From Allofournierella sp. (GTDB taxonomy: Bacteria; Bacillota; Clostridia; Oscillospirales; Ruminococcaceae): 64,000 nucleotides of DNA. The notes beneath the pieces were generated by a model. The model was not told the origin of the DNA. It made no database searches and was given only the letters and a program-made list of their open reading frames with translations. Positions 35,817 through 44,695 of this stretch are shown here, piece by piece; within the stretch, counting starts at the first letter, position 1, and each line of letters opens with the position of its first letter. Made by a program: the position numbers and the translations under genes. The stretch lies in NCBI GenBank assembly GCA_020025635.1, contig JAHHRU010000005.1, positions 1 to 64,000 of the forward strand. The letters are read 5' to 3'.

Positions 35817-36578
35817 ATGTATTGGAACCGAGCATTATTAAAAGGAAACGCAAAAAAAGTTTTGGCAGGCAGCTACTGGCAGGTATTCCTGGTATGTCTT
35901 GTGGCCGGCCTTTTGAGTGGCGGTTTGTCTGCTGTTTCAAACCTCACTGTGAATTTCAATATGAATTCCAGCAATGGAATGTACACGGATCCCACACAGG
36001 CGCTTGCAGCCGTAGGCGGCCTTGCCGTTTTCGGCGGCATCCTTGGCATGGTGTTTGCTGCTTTTGTGGCAAACCCCATTTTGGTGGGTCTGAACCGCTA
36101 TATGATGGAAAACCGGGCAGGCTTCCCCCCGTTTGGCTCCCTGTTCTCTGTTTTCCAGGATAAGGCACAGTATCTGAACCTGGTAAAAGTCATGTTCCTG
36201 TACAATCTTGAGATCATGCTGTGGAGCCTGCTGTGTGTCATTCCCGGCATTTACAAGAGCTACCAGTACTTCTATGTGCCCTATCTGCTGGCAGAGAATC
36301 CCTACATGAGCTACTCCCGCGCAAAGCAGCTCAGCGTTGCCATGACCCAGGATGAAAAGATGGAGATCTTCGTTCTGGAGCTTTCGTTCATCGGCTGGAA
36401 CCTGCTGGGTGCTCTGCTGTGCGGCATCGGTGTTCTGTTCGTTACCCCCTATATGGAGGCCACCTTTGCTGAGCTTTACGCCGCAGCCCGTGCCAAGGCC
36501 TTCTCGCTGGGCGTGACCAATGAAACCGAGCTTGCCGATTTCACCCGCTACAACAACCCCCCGCAGGCAAATTTGTAA
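35817..36578 (+). CDS. DUF975 family membrane protein
   Basis: 253 residues, about five membrane helices, with a DUF975-type N-terminus (MYWNRALLKGNAKKVLAGSY) and the family's PGIYKSYQYFYVPYLLAENP and YAAARAKA segments. The ATG at 35817 follows AAGGAG (GTGAAGGAGTGACTTTT); a frame extension upstream is not needed. A TATAAT box lies at 35734-35739. Function unknown; members are integral membrane proteins of Firmicutes. Confidence 0.88.
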   Translation: MYWNRALLKGNAKKVLAGSYWQVFLVCLVAGLLSGGLSAVSNLTVNFNMNSSNGMYTDPTQALAAVGGLAVFGGILGMVFAAFVANPILVGLNRYMMENRAGFPPFGSLFSVFQDKAQYLNLVKVMFLYNLEIMLWSLLCVIPGIYKSYQYFYVPYLLAENPYMSYSRAKQLSVAMTQDEKMEIFVLELSFIGWNLLGALLCGIGVLFVTPYMEATFAELYAAARAKAFSLGVTNETELADFTRYNNPPQANL

Positions 36579-36616
36579 GCTTTAAAAATTTGTCAAAATA
36601 ATTTGCATCCAGGGGC

Positions 36617-36645
36617 TTGACAATCGGCCAAATTTCCGTTATTAT
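36617..36645 (+). promoter_or_regulatory. tRNA-Ser promoter
   Basis: TTGACA and TATTAT separated by 17 bases, 38 nt before the tRNA. Confidence 0.85.
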
Positions 36646-36682
36646 ATATAGGCACCCCAAACACGGGGCTGCTCAATAGGAT

Positions 36683-36774
36683 GGAAAGATGGCTGAGCTG
36701 GTCTAAGGCGCACGACTGGAAATCGTGTGAGGGCCATAAACCCTCCGAGGGTTCGAATCCCTCTCTTTCCGCCA
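36683..36774 (+). tRNA. tRNA-Ser (anticodon GGA)
   Basis: 92 nt with encoded CCA. Acceptor GGAAAGA / TCTTTCC, anticodon stem-loop CACGA-CTGGAAA-TCGTG with anticodon GGA, and a long variable arm (GAGGGCCATAAACCCTC), as expected of serine tRNAs. Confidence 0.97.
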
Positions 36775-36776
36775 TA

Positions 36777-36807
36777 AAATGCACACCTTACAGGGTGTGC
36801 ATTTTTT
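36777..36807 (+). terminator. Terminator of tRNA-Ser
   Basis: Stem AAATGCACACC / GGTGTGCATTT with a 6-nt loop and a run of six T's. Confidence 0.9.
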
Positions 36808-36904
36808 GTTTTGTCTTTTCCAGCGCTCCGCTCAGCCGGCCCTGTGCCCCGCGGAGCGTTTTCTTTTTCTTTCAATTAAAATTTTGTATCCCTGCCCCGG
36901 CTTT

Positions 36905-36937
36905 TGAAACATTTCTGAAACACTGCCATGATACGAT
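36905..36937 (+). promoter_or_regulatory. Tandem-repeat operator/promoter before a lipoprotein gene (site A)
   Basis: TGAAACATTTC (36905-36915) directly followed by TGAAACACTGC (36916-36926), then 5 nt and a TACGAT -10 box (36932-36937). Near-identical arrangements precede the ECF sigma gene and the response-regulator operon. Confidence 0.6.
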
Positions 36938-36965
36938 AGCCCCACTGAAAGGAGTTGTTTCCACA

Positions 36966-38285
36966 ATGATTCGCAGATCCCGTATTTTTTCTTTTGCGCT
37001 GGCACTGGCGCTTGCCCTTTCCGTTTCCGGCTGCGGCGCAAAGCCGGCCGAGCAAACCTCTGCTGCTTCCATGCAGACCGAAACCGCATCGCCGGAACAG
37101 CCGTCCCCTTCCGAAATGCCGCAAAACTCTTTGCGCATGCTTACAAACGGCACGAATCAGGGCCGTTACCGTTCTGCCAACCTTGTACAGGATTACACGT
37201 CCCTTTTGTGCTACCTGGATTTTGCCTCCGGCACAGAGGTCCCGCTTTGCTCTTCTCCCAACTGCAAGCATCTGGACAGCAGCTGTCCTGCCTGGTTTCA
37301 CTCGCACAATTACATCGATCTGGATGCACTGGACAGCGAACATTTGGTGCTGCTGGTTTCGGATCTTGAGGCAAACCATACCAGCCTTTTCCTCACCGAC
37401 AAAGATGGCAGCAACCGCCGTATTCTGGACGAGCATCCCGGTGCTTATACGATCACCCCTGCTTTTTCCGCTGATTTCCTTGTGGACGACACCTATCTTT
37501 ATTATATCGTGGATGCCGCCATGGGCGCTTCTTGCGATGATAAATCGGTTACCGAGCCTGTCGGCATCGAGCTTTTCCGGGTCCCGTTTTCAGGCGGGGC
37601 ACCGGAAAAGCTGCGGGACCTCCCGCGGGACGGCACCCTCCTTTGCGGTGTCTTTGGCCGCGATCTGATCCTGAGGCGCTATACGTTGGATGACCCGCAA
37701 TCTATGACGGGAAACGGGACCACTTATTTTTCGCTCTGCTCCATTGACACAGGCGAAGAAACACTGCTGGTTTCCATCCCTGACAGCGGGTTCAGCACCG
37801 GTGTATTTTTTGAACAGGGCCGGCTGTACTGGATCGATTTGACCCATTCAAACACACTTTTCTGGATAGACACCGATGGAAACCAGGGTCAGCTGGAACT
37901 GGATTTCGGGCAGGACCCCAATGCATTTCAAGAGGCCTGGTGTGAAATCAAAGCGTTCTGCCAAAACTACATGATGCTGAACATCACCGTTCAAGATGAC
38001 AGCTTCACCTATGCCGTAGATCTTACAACCGGCCAGACCATCCCTGTCTCTTTGAGCTATGTGAACATGCGCGGCATGGAGCAGCCCATCGATATCCTTC
38101 AGGTGGTGGGTTCCGATCTTCTGGTCACGTTTGCTGAAACAAATGAACCCTCCACCCACTGGAACAAGGACGGCTCCGCCTTCTTTTCCGATGTTTTCAT
38201 TCAGCGCACTGGGTTCATCTCCCTTGAAGATTACCTTGCCAGCAAAAACAATTATCGGGAATGCTCCATGATTCCCTCCTTTTGA
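36966..38285 (+). CDS. Lipoprotein with probable beta-propeller domain
   Basis: 439 residues. Lipoprotein signal (IFSFALALALALSVSGC, lipobox VSGC), a Ser/Thr/Pro-rich linker to ~residue 50, then a repeating beta-strand pattern typical of propeller-like surface proteins. It contains LCSSPNCKHLDSSCPAWF, a cysteine motif (PNCKH...CPA) I know from uncharacterised clostridial lipoproteins. AAAGGAG precedes the ATG. The tandem-repeat site upstream ties it to the 42-44.7 kb two-component system. Ligand unknown. Confidence 0.78.
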   Translation: MIRRSRIFSFALALALALSVSGCGAKPAEQTSAASMQTETASPEQPSPSEMPQNSLRMLTNGTNQGRYRSANLVQDYTSLLCYLDFASGTEVPLCSSPNCKHLDSSCPAWFHSHNYIDLDALDSEHLVLLVSDLEANHTSLFLTDKDGSNRRILDEHPGAYTITPAFSADFLVDDTYLYYIVDAAMGASCDDKSVTEPVGIELFRVPFSGGAPEKLRDLPRDGTLLCGVFGRDLILRRYTLDDPQSMTGNGTTYFSLCSIDTGEETLLVSIPDSGFSTGVFFEQGRLYWIDLTHSNTLFWIDTDGNQGQLELDFGQDPNAFQEAWCEIKAFCQNYMMLNITVQDDSFTYAVDLTTGQTIPVSLSYVNMRGMEQPIDILQVVGSDLLVTFAETNEPSTHWNKDGSAFFSDVFIQRTGFISLEDYLASKNNYRECSMIPSF

Positions 38286-38296
38286 CAGCACAGTAA

Positions 38297-38334
38297 AACC
38301 CGGCGGGCCCAGAATATCCTGGACCCGCCGGGTT
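38297..38334. terminator. Bidirectional terminator between the lipoprotein and AIM24 genes
   Basis: 16-bp stem AACCCGGCGGGCCCAG with complement (one mismatch) and a 6-nt loop; serves two convergent genes. Confidence 0.88.
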
Positions 38335-38350
38335 CTTATTGTTTTCTTTT

Positions 38351-39109
38351 TCAGCCCACAGGTGCCAGCAGCACCTTGCCGGTGCCGCGGTAAACATTCA
38401 CCAGGCCCTCACCGGATGCCGCCGAACCGATCAGGCTCTTGCCGGAACGCTCAACGGTGAAGTTCAGGCTGCCGCTCCAGGCAACGGCCATGTTGCCGTC
38501 GATCTTGAGCACATCATCCTGCAAGGTGATCTCGATCAATTCTTCCTTGGGGCAGGCAGACTCCAGGCAGACAATGCCGCTGCCCTGGATACCCAGGTTG
38601 AACAGGCCCTCGTTGCCGGCTACCGCCGAAGAAATGTTGGAACGCATAACAGCCTTGTGCTTCAGCTGGGATTCGCAGGCAAGGAACAGGCCGTCATCCA
38701 GTACAATGGAGCCGTTCCAATCGGCCACATCCAGCAGGATGATATGCTTGTAGGTAGGCTCCAGCACCAGAGTTCCGTTTCCGGTATACTCGGGCTTGAT
38801 GGCCGACTCACCGGTCACGCTTCCCCGAAGGGCCTTGCCGAACAGGTCGCCCACGCCCTTCACGCCGGTGGTTGCGTTCACGTTGCCAACCATCCACTGC
38901 ATCGCACCCGACTGGACCGTGATCTGAGCTTTGCTCAAATCGCAGATCACCTGCCGCCGGCGCACATTCATCTCGCTGCAGAAGTATGCCGTCTGAGCAT
39001 CCGAGGGCATCACGCTCAGATCCCGCTGGTATTCCACCACGGTAAAAGCTCCCAGCTGATCCAAAACGTTCACATCGTCGTTGTTTGTAAAATTCGAAAT
39101 CTGGTACAT
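38351..39109 (-). CDS. AIM24 family protein
   Basis: 252 residues, beta-rich throughout, matching the AIM24/TerD-like 'mitochondrial biogenesis AIM24' family with the conserved AMQWMVGNV and GSGIVCLESACP segments. Proteins of this family form jelly-roll or trimeric beta structures; the bacterial function is not known. GAGGACAAG lies before the ATG. Single gene. Confidence 0.85.
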   Translation of the reverse strand: MYQISNFTNNDDVNVLDQLGAFTVVEYQRDLSVMPSDAQTAYFCSEMNVRRRQVICDLSKAQITVQSGAMQWMVGNVNATTGVKGVGDLFGKALRGSVTGESAIKPEYTGNGTLVLEPTYKHIILLDVADWNGSIVLDDGLFLACESQLKHKAVMRSNISSAVAGNEGLFNLGIQGSGIVCLESACPKEELIEITLQDDVLKIDGNMAVAWSGSLNFTVERSGKSLIGSAASGEGLVNVYRGTGKVLLAPVG

Positions 39110-39189
39110 CTTGTCCTCCTTTTTTCTTCCGCCTTTTGCAGAAGCATTGTTTTTCTTTATTATAAAGATTTATTCCCCTTGAATCAATC

Positions 39190-39219
39190 AGCGCTCTGCC
39201 GAAATTTCGGCAGAGCGCT
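39190..39219. terminator. Perfect 30-bp palindrome after putP
   Basis: Two 15-base arms (AGCGCTCTGCCGAAA and its complement) with no spacer, 11 nt past the putP stop. T-rich on the plus side; on the minus side the tail is weak (GATTGATTC), so termination of putP may rely mainly on the hairpin. Confidence 0.65.
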
Positions 39220-39230
39220 TTGTTATTTTT

Positions 39231-40784
39231 TTACGAAACCGATTTTACCATTTGAGCTGCTTCATCAAACTTTTTTTCCACCGTTTCAGAAGGCTTTCCG
39301 GTAACAAGGCTCACGATCACAATGGCGGCCAGCCCCATCAGGAATGCCGGCAGCAGCTCATAGATGTCCCAAAGGCCGCCCCGAGGCCGCACAACATATT
39401 TCCACAGGAAAATGGACACGGCACCTGCCCCCATGCCAGCAAGTGCTCCCCAAAGGTTCGAGCGCCGCCAGAACAGCGCACAGAGAACCACCGGGCCAAA
39501 CGTGGCACCAAAGCCCGCCCATGCAAAGGATACGATCTCAAACACCGAGCTGTCCGGATCCATTGCCAGGAACACACCCACTGCGGCCACCAGAACCACC
39601 GTCATCCGGGCTGCAAAGATGCTGGTTTTTTCCGACATGCGGATTCCCAGTGCCTCACGCAGCAGGTTCTGCGACATACTGGAAGATGCTGCCAGCAGCT
39701 GCGAGTCTGCCGTAGACATGGTGGCAGCCAGAATTCCGGACAGGATCACGCCTGCCACAATGGCGGCAAGCCAGCCGTGTGAACTCAAAAGCGATGCGAT
39801 CCGCACGATCAGCGTTTCCGCCTGAGAGCCTTCCAGTCTCGGAACTGCACCCGCTGTGCTCATGGCGTTGCCTACCAGACCGATCAGCACTGCCACGCTC
39901 AGAGAAATCACGACCCAGATGCTGGCGATCCGGCGGGAAAGCCGCAGCTTTGCAGCATCCCCGGCCGCCATAAAGCGCAGAAGGATGTGGGGCATGCCGA
40001 AATAGCCAAGGCCCCAGGCCAGCATGGACAAAATGTTCAGCGGGTCATAAACCGCTGCTGTGCCGCTTACCGGGTCATGCGTCAGCGTAACGCTGAGATA
40101 GCCGGGCAGTGCGCGGGCATTTTCCACCACTGCACCCCAGCCGCCGGCCGTAAAGATGCCAAAGCCCAGAATGACCACAATGGAAATGGTCATCACAACG
40201 CTCTGCACAAGATCTGTCATGCTGGCAGCCAAAAATCCGCCCAGGGCACAGTAGCCCACAATGACCACTGCACTTACGATCAGCGCCGCCTGGTAGGAAA
40301 CACCGAACAGGCTGGAAAAAAGCTTGCCGCAGGCCGCAAAAGCCGATGCCGTATAGGGCACAAAGAACAGCACGATGATGATTGCGGAAAGGCTGGTAAG
40401 CAGCTTCCTGCGGTCATCATAGCGTTTGGACAAGAAATCCGGCAGCGTGATGGCATCCGTCACCTGAGAATAGCAGCGGATGCGCTTCGCCACCAGCAGC
40501 CAGTTCAGCCAGGTGCCCACCGCAAGGCCCAGTGCTGTCCAAAAGGCATCCGCCATGCCGGAAAGATATGCAAGTCCGGGCAGGCCCATCAGCAGCCAGC
40601 TGCTCATATCCGAGGCCTCTGCGCTCATGGCAGTCACAACTGGGCCCAGCTTCCGTCCTCCCAGATAAAAATCCGTGGTGGAATCTGCCTTTTTTCCGCA
40701 GAAAATGCCGATCACCAGCATCCCCACCAAATAAACCGCAATGGTGCACAAAATCAAAAGCTGTGCCGTAGTCAAGTTTATCAT
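39231..40784 (-). CDS. putP: Sodium/proline symporter (SSS family)
   Basis: 517 residues, ~13 membrane helices, the PutP length. Conserved SSS features include LGGRKLGPVVTAMSAEASDMSSWLLMGLPG (split by helix 2), the GFLAASMTDLVQS loop and a late AATMSTADSQLL sodium-site segment. It imports proline with Na+ across the cytoplasmic membrane. GAGGAG lies one base before the ATG at 40784; the TTG at 40775 has better spacing and may be used. Promoter at 40856-40884. Confidence 0.92.
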   Translation of the reverse strand: MINLTTAQLLILCTIAVYLVGMLVIGIFCGKKADSTTDFYLGGRKLGPVVTAMSAEASDMSSWLLMGLPGLAYLSGMADAFWTALGLAVGTWLNWLLVAKRIRCYSQVTDAITLPDFLSKRYDDRRKLLTSLSAIIIVLFFVPYTASAFAACGKLFSSLFGVSYQAALIVSAVVIVGYCALGGFLAASMTDLVQSVVMTISIVVILGFGIFTAGGWGAVVENARALPGYLSVTLTHDPVSGTAAVYDPLNILSMLAWGLGYFGMPHILLRFMAAGDAAKLRLSRRIASIWVVISLSVAVLIGLVGNAMSTAGAVPRLEGSQAETLIVRIASLLSSHGWLAAIVAGVILSGILAATMSTADSQLLAASSSMSQNLLREALGIRMSEKTSIFAARMTVVLVAAVGVFLAMDPDSSVFEIVSFAWAGFGATFGPVVLCALFWRRSNLWGALAGMGAGAVSIFLWKYVVRPRGGLWDIYELLPAFLMGLAAIVIVSLVTGKPSETVEKKFDEAAQMVKSVS

Positions 40785-40855
40785 CTCCTCAAAAGCAATT
40801 AAAGCTGCTGTTCAAAGGCAGCAGCCCCCCTATCCGCAAAAGTTGGGTACTTTTT

Positions 40856-40884
40856 ATCATAACACCCCTGTCAACTCTGCGCAA
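40856..40884 (-). promoter_or_regulatory. putP promoter
   Basis: Minus strand TTGCGC, 17 bases, TATGAT. The leader then forms a hairpin GCTGCTG / CAGCAGC (40804-40825) about 20 nt before the start codon. Confidence 0.55.
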
Positions 40885-40973
40885 GGCAAAGTATTACTTT
40901 TTTCGTTTTATATCGGTTTTATCCGCATCCTGTGTTTTGCCGGATATCTTCCAAGATCCGGCAAAACTCCTGA

Positions 40974-41002
40974 TTGACTTTTGCCCGCCGGATGCGTATA
41001 AT
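40974..41002 (+). promoter_or_regulatory. tRNA-Gly promoter
   Basis: TTGACT and TATAAT separated by 17 bases, 18 nt before the tRNA. Confidence 0.88.
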
Positions 41003-41019
41003 AAAAGGGTATTCCTTAT

Positions 41020-41095
41020 GCGGGTTTAGTTCAATTGGTAGAGCACCAGCTTCCCAAGCTGGGTGTTGCGGGTTCGAGTCCCGTAACCCGCTCCA
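41020..41095 (+). tRNA. tRNA-Gly (anticodon CCC)
   Basis: 76 nt with encoded CCA. Acceptor GCGGGTT / AACCCGC, anticodon arm CCAGC-TTCCCAA-GCTGG with anticodon CCC, T arm GGGTTCGAGTCCC. Reads GGG codons. Confidence 0.97.
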
Positions 41096-41100
41096 AAAAA

Positions 41101-41131
41101 GCCTTGGAAACAGCTTGTTTCCAAGGCTTTT
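41101..41131 (+). terminator. Terminator of tRNA-Gly
   Basis: Perfect 11-bp stem GCCTTGGAAAC / GTTTCCAAGGC with a 5-nt loop, then TTTTCTTTTTG. Confidence 0.92.
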
Positions 41132-41209
41132 CTTTTTGCATGCGGCTTCAGGCACCCGATTTCATGCAGTGTGCCTGAAATCCCGGCACAAAAACTGCCC
41201 TATGGGCAG

Positions 41210-41240
41210 AAAACAGCCTGCCGCTGGGGCAGGCTGTTTT
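41210..41240. terminator. Terminator downstream of the second ECF sigma gene
   Basis: 13-bp stem AAAACAGCCTGCC with its complement and a 5-nt loop, immediately past the sigma gene stop (minus strand); T6 on the plus side. Confidence 0.85.
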
Positions 41241-41243
41241 TTA

Positions 41244-41750
41244 TTACCATTCTTCGCTGGGCACTTTGCAAAGCACCTTTTTCAGCTCTTTCATGGCGCG
41301 TTTGAGCCGCATACTGACCGCAGACTGGCCGATGCCCAGGATCCGAGAAATTTCTTTGGTGGAAAACTGCTCATAATACCGCAGCAGGACCACCTCGCGA
41401 TAGATGGGTTTCAGGCCTCGGATGGCATCAAACAGGCACCCGGCTTCCTTGGGCAGCTGTTCACTGCTGACGATCGGCGGGTATTCATCCACCAGCATGA
41501 CCCGCTTTTTCCAGCCGCTTTTCAGCATATCCCGGCAGATATTGGCGGTGATGCAGAAGATCCAGGCTTTTTCAAAGTCCGGTCCACCCGGTGGCCAGTG
41601 GCAGTAGATCCGCAAAAAAGCCTCCTGCACTGCATCCTGTGCAAGGTCCAGATCACCCAGGTAGGTAAGGCAGAGCCGCAGCATGGATGTACCGTATTCC
41701 GTTATCAATCGCTCCAGCACCGGTGCTGGACACTCCACCTGCTTTGCCAT
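41244..41750 (-). CDS. ECF-type RNA polymerase sigma factor
   Basis: 168 residues. Region 2 (YGTSMLRLCLTYLGDLDLAQDAVQEAFLRIY) and region 4 (PIYREVVLLRYYEQFSTKEIS, GIGQSAVSMRLKRAMKELK) are clear. It is a paralogue of the sigma factor at 18935-19438. The ATG at 41750 follows AGGAGCAGTC; the open extension upstream runs through the promoter and is rejected. No anti-sigma gene is recognised, although the adjacent membrane protein (41886-42605) could serve. Controlled from tandem-repeat site B. Confidence 0.92.
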   Translation of the reverse strand: MAKQVECPAPVLERLITEYGTSMLRLCLTYLGDLDLAQDAVQEAFLRIYCHWPPGGPDFEKAWIFCITANICRDMLKSGWKKRVMLVDEYPPIVSSEQLPKEAGCLFDAIRGLKPIYREVVLLRYYEQFSTKEISRILGIGQSAVSMRLKRAMKELKKVLCKVPSEEW

Positions 41751-41817
41751 GACTGCTCCTTTTTGCAGAAGCTCCTGTTTGCATAAAAACAAGAGCTTTT
41801 TCCTTTTCTGTGGGCAC

Positions 41818-41850
41818 ATCATAACATGACGCTGTTTCCGAAATGTTTCA
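41818..41850 (-). promoter_or_regulatory. Tandem-repeat operator/promoter before the ECF sigma gene (site B)
   Basis: Minus strand TGAAACATTTC (41840-41850) directly followed by GGAAACAGCGT (41829-41839), 5 nt, and TATGAT (41818-41823). The first 18 bases are identical to site C. Confidence 0.65.
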
Positions 41851-41885
41851 GGAAGCTTTGTTTTGGCCGCAAAAGGCAAAACTTT

Positions 41886-42605
41886 TTATCCGTCCAGCTT
41901 TTTCATTTCCACTGGCGGCAGGGAGATGATCCCGATTTCAAAACAATTCGGTTTGCCGCTGCAGTGCAGATACGCCTGCCCTTTTTCAGACCAGCACGCC
42001 TGCACACTGCCGTTTTTGGGGTCGCTCTGTTTCCAGTCATCCAGATTTTCAATTTCAAGATAGGTCTTGTAATTTTCCAGCAGCACAGAAGCATCCTTCA
42101 AAGCCTCTGCGTTTTCTGTTGGCACCTGACAGCCGATCACACGCCCCGTTTCCTTGTGCCATTCCACGACGATCCTGCTTTTTTCAAAATGTATGCTTTC
42201 AAACCCACTGAGCTCGTCGCTTTTCAGCTGATATTCTCCCGCAAAGCTTTCCTCACCCGGTGCCAGTTCCGCTGGAATCACTCCGGCCTCCACCAGCCGG
42301 CCGATCATTTCCGAAACTTTTTCTTTCAGCTGTGCCTCCTCGCTGGCGCTGATTTCCCCGCTGCTCTTGTATGTGCTGTTCCCGCCGAGATACCGCTTTT
42401 TATAAAGAGCATTCAACAGGGGGATCTCTTTTTCTTCCGGGCTCAGCATTCCCTCAACCGCCGGGCGCTGCAATGGGGTGTTCAGCAGGCGCTCATCACA
42501 CCAGCGCCCCCAAAGTTTCGGGATCCGCAGAAAAAGAGTGCAGCACAGCAGGGTCAGCAGCAGGATGCTGCCATTTTTCAGGCAGTCCAGCCATGATTTT
42601 TTCAT
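41886..42605 (-). CDS. Unrecognised membrane-anchored protein of the two-component operon
   Basis: 239 residues. One N-terminal membrane helix (NGSILLLTLLCCTLFLRIP) and an extracytoplasmic domain rich in charged residues. No family recognised. Its start overlaps the histidine kinase stop by 4 bases, so it is the third gene of the response regulator / kinase operon. It may sense or modulate the kinase, or act as anti-sigma for the adjacent sigma factor (inference). Confidence 0.75.
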   Translation of the reverse strand: MKKSWLDCLKNGSILLLTLLCCTLFLRIPKLWGRWCDERLLNTPLQRPAVEGMLSPEEKEIPLLNALYKKRYLGGNSTYKSSGEISASEEAQLKEKVSEMIGRLVEAGVIPAELAPGEESFAGEYQLKSDELSGFESIHFEKSRIVVEWHKETGRVIGCQVPTENAEALKDASVLLENYKTYLEIENLDDWKQSDPKNGSVQACWSEKGQAYLHCSGKPNCFEIGIISLPPVEMKKLDG

Positions 42606-44008
42606 TCCTCTGCCTCCTTCAGCAGCACCGACACCACCGTTCCCTTCCCGGGGCTGCTTTCGATTTGAAGCGCCGATCCATGTGCTTTTGCAATGCGGTC
42701 ACACAGGCTCAGCCCCAGCCCGTTTCCTCCGCTTTCCCGCGCCCGGCTTTTGTCCACCCGGTAAAAGGGTTCCAGCACCTTTTCCAGCTCCTTTGGGCTC
42801 ATTCCTCTGCCTTTGTCTGCCACTGTGACAAGCCAGCCGCCCGCTGTGGGCTTGCACTGCACCCGCACAACGCCGTCCGCCGGCTGTGCATTCACCGCAT
42901 TGAGCACCAGATTGCGAAGCAGATCCACCAGCAGCACCCGGTCTGCCAGTACCCGGCCCTCTCCCTCACACTGGGTCTGAAGTTCGATGTCCAGCTTCGG
43001 CAGGCTGCGGCGCAGGTCTGCCAAAACCGCCGAAAGCGCTGTGGGCTCCAGCCGGACCGTTTCCTTTTCCAGGCCCAGCAGTGCAAGCAGCGAACGGCTC
43101 AGATGCTCCAGCCGGTTTGCCTCATGATAAATATAGTTGGCTGCCAGCTGCCGTTTTTCGGCCGGCTGCTCGGCACTGCGCAGCAGGTTTGCATATCCCA
43201 GAATGGCTGTCATAGGGGTTTTGATCTCATGGGTAAAGGCAGCCACGAAGCGTTTCTGCTTTTGCCCTTCCTCTTCCAGTGCGGCCATGTGCTCTTCCAC
43301 AGCCCCCGCCATTGCATTGAAGCTTTCGCCCAATCGGCCCAGCTCATCCTTCGAAGAGATCTGCACCCGGCTGGAATAGGTCCCCTGAGCAATTTTTCGG
43401 CTGGCCTGTTCCAGGCGGCGCAGAGGGCGTGTCAGAAGCCTTGCCACCAGCGCCGCTGCAATGCCGGCCAGCGCCAGCACCGCCAGCTCCAACACACCAT
43501 ACTGCCGCAGCTGCCGCTCCCGTTCGGAAAACAGATCGGTAACTTCAAACGCATTCACAAACCAGAGGTTTTCGCCGGTTTCTTCCAAAGGCGAACCCAG
43601 CAGCAGGAAATACCGATCTTCCTTTTTCAGATATCGGCCGCTGTTTCGTCCCATCTGTGCTGTCTGCCACTGCTCCATGTAGGTGACCTGCCAGGGGATG
43701 TTGGAATAAATGGGTGTTCCCGTGGCTGAAAACAGGGTAAACGGCGGGCTGCTTTGCCCAAAAGCCGCCTGCTGCTCCAGCGCATACTGCTGGGCAGCCA
43801 GAAATTTTTCGGTGTTCTTTTTTTCCTGTGTTTTGGTCAGTGCCCGTTCCATAGAATAACATTCCCGCAGATGCAGAAGGGTATCCTGCTTTTCAGCCAC
43901 TGCCAGCGCATGGGCAAAATTCTGCTGGATGCTGAACGCCCCGCCAACCGAAAGCGCCAGACACAGCAGAAGAAGAATTGCAATCGTCAGCTTCTGGGCA
44001 AATTTCAT
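42602..44008 (-). CDS. Sensor histidine kinase
   Basis: 468 residues. Membrane helix at ~7-25, an extracytoplasmic loop of ~135 residues, second helix at ~165-190, then HAMP, a dimerisation domain with the phosphorylated His in FTHEIKTPMTAIL, and an ATPase domain with N box LLRNLVLNAVNA, G1 DKGRGMS and G2 GNGLGLSL. Signals to the response regulator encoded just upstream (4-base overlap). The stimulus is unknown; the large loop suggests an envelope signal. Confidence 0.94.
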   Translation of the reverse strand: MKFAQKLTIAILLLLCLALSVGGAFSIQQNFAHALAVAEKQDTLLHLRECYSMERALTKTQEKKNTEKFLAAQQYALEQQAAFGQSSPPFTLFSATGTPIYSNIPWQVTYMEQWQTAQMGRNSGRYLKKEDRYFLLLGSPLEETGENLWFVNAFEVTDLFSERERQLRQYGVLELAVLALAGIAAALVARLLTRPLRRLEQASRKIAQGTYSSRVQISSKDELGRLGESFNAMAGAVEEHMAALEEEGQKQKRFVAAFTHEIKTPMTAILGYANLLRSAEQPAEKRQLAANYIYHEANRLEHLSRSLLALLGLEKETVRLEPTALSAVLADLRRSLPKLDIELQTQCEGEGRVLADRVLLVDLLRNLVLNAVNAQPADGVVRVQCKPTAGGWLVTVADKGRGMSPKELEKVLEPFYRVDKSRARESGGNGLGLSLCDRIAKAHGSALQIESSPGKGTVVSVLLKEAEE

Positions 44009-44661
44009 TCGCTCTCCTCCAGAATGTATCCGATTTTTGGCACCGCCCGCAAACGGCCCGACCAGCCCAGCTTTTTGCGCAGCCGGGAAATATGGATATC
44101 CAGTGTTCGGATGGCAGCGTCACTGTCCAGCCCCCAGACCCGTTCAAACAGCACATCCCGGTACAGCGCCGCTCCCCGGTTGCGCACCAGCACCATGAGC
44201 AGATCGTATTCCCGGGGAGTAAGGCTCACTGGCACCCCGCCTTTTGAAACGGTATGGGTGCGGGGGTCGATGCACACATCCCACAGCCGGATGGTTTCAC
44301 TGCGCAGGCCCATGTGCCGCATCAGTCCGTCCACACGGGCAAGCAGCTCATCGGCCGCAAACGGCTTTACAATGTAATCATAAGCACCGGCCCTGAGCCC
44401 CCGCACCCGGTCCTCCACCGCCGTTTTGGCGGTAATGAAAATCACCGGGGTGCCGGTGGGGCGGATGTATTCCATCAGCGAAATGCCGTCCACACCGGGC
44501 AGCATCACATCCAACAAAATGAGATCAAATTTCCGGCTTTCGATCAGATCTGCCGCCTGCTCGCCGCTGTACGCCTTGACACACTGATAATCGGGCTGCA
44601 GGGTGATTTCAATTAAGTCTGCAATGGCCTTTTCATCATCCACGATCAGGACTGGATTCAC
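44005..44661 (-). CDS. OmpR/PhoB-family response regulator
   Basis: 218 residues. Receiver domain with acidic pair Asp8-Asp9, phosphoacceptor Asp51 (ILLDVMLPGVDG), Thr in FITAKT and Lys in YIVKPF. The C-terminal winged helix (LTPREYDLLMVLVRN, VWGLDSDAAIRTLDIHISRLRKKLG) is of OmpR type, which binds tandem direct repeats. A matching 22-bp repeat lies before this operon, the sigma gene and a lipoprotein gene. GGAGGGAG precedes the ATG. Confidence 0.95.
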   Translation of the reverse strand: MNPVLIVDDEKAIADLIEITLQPDYQCVKAYSGEQAADLIESRKFDLILLDVMLPGVDGISLMEYIRPTGTPVIFITAKTAVEDRVRGLRAGAYDYIVKPFAADELLARVDGLMRHMGLRSETIRLWDVCIDPRTHTVSKGGVPVSLTPREYDLLMVLVRNRGAALYRDVLFERVWGLDSDAAIRTLDIHISRLRKKLGWSGRLRAVPKIGYILEESE

Positions 44662-44695
44662 AAAAACTCCCTCCTTGCGCTGGTTTTTCCATTTT

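Noticed and set aside
39190..39219. 30-bp perfect palindrome as a mobile-element end or replication site
   Set aside because: It lies 11 nt past the putP stop, has no flanking direct repeats or transposase, and behaves like the other post-gene hairpins here.
40804..40825. putP leader hairpin as a proline-responsive riboswitch
   Set aside because: A single 7-bp hairpin without conserved core or leader peptide; not enough to support a regulatory RNA call.
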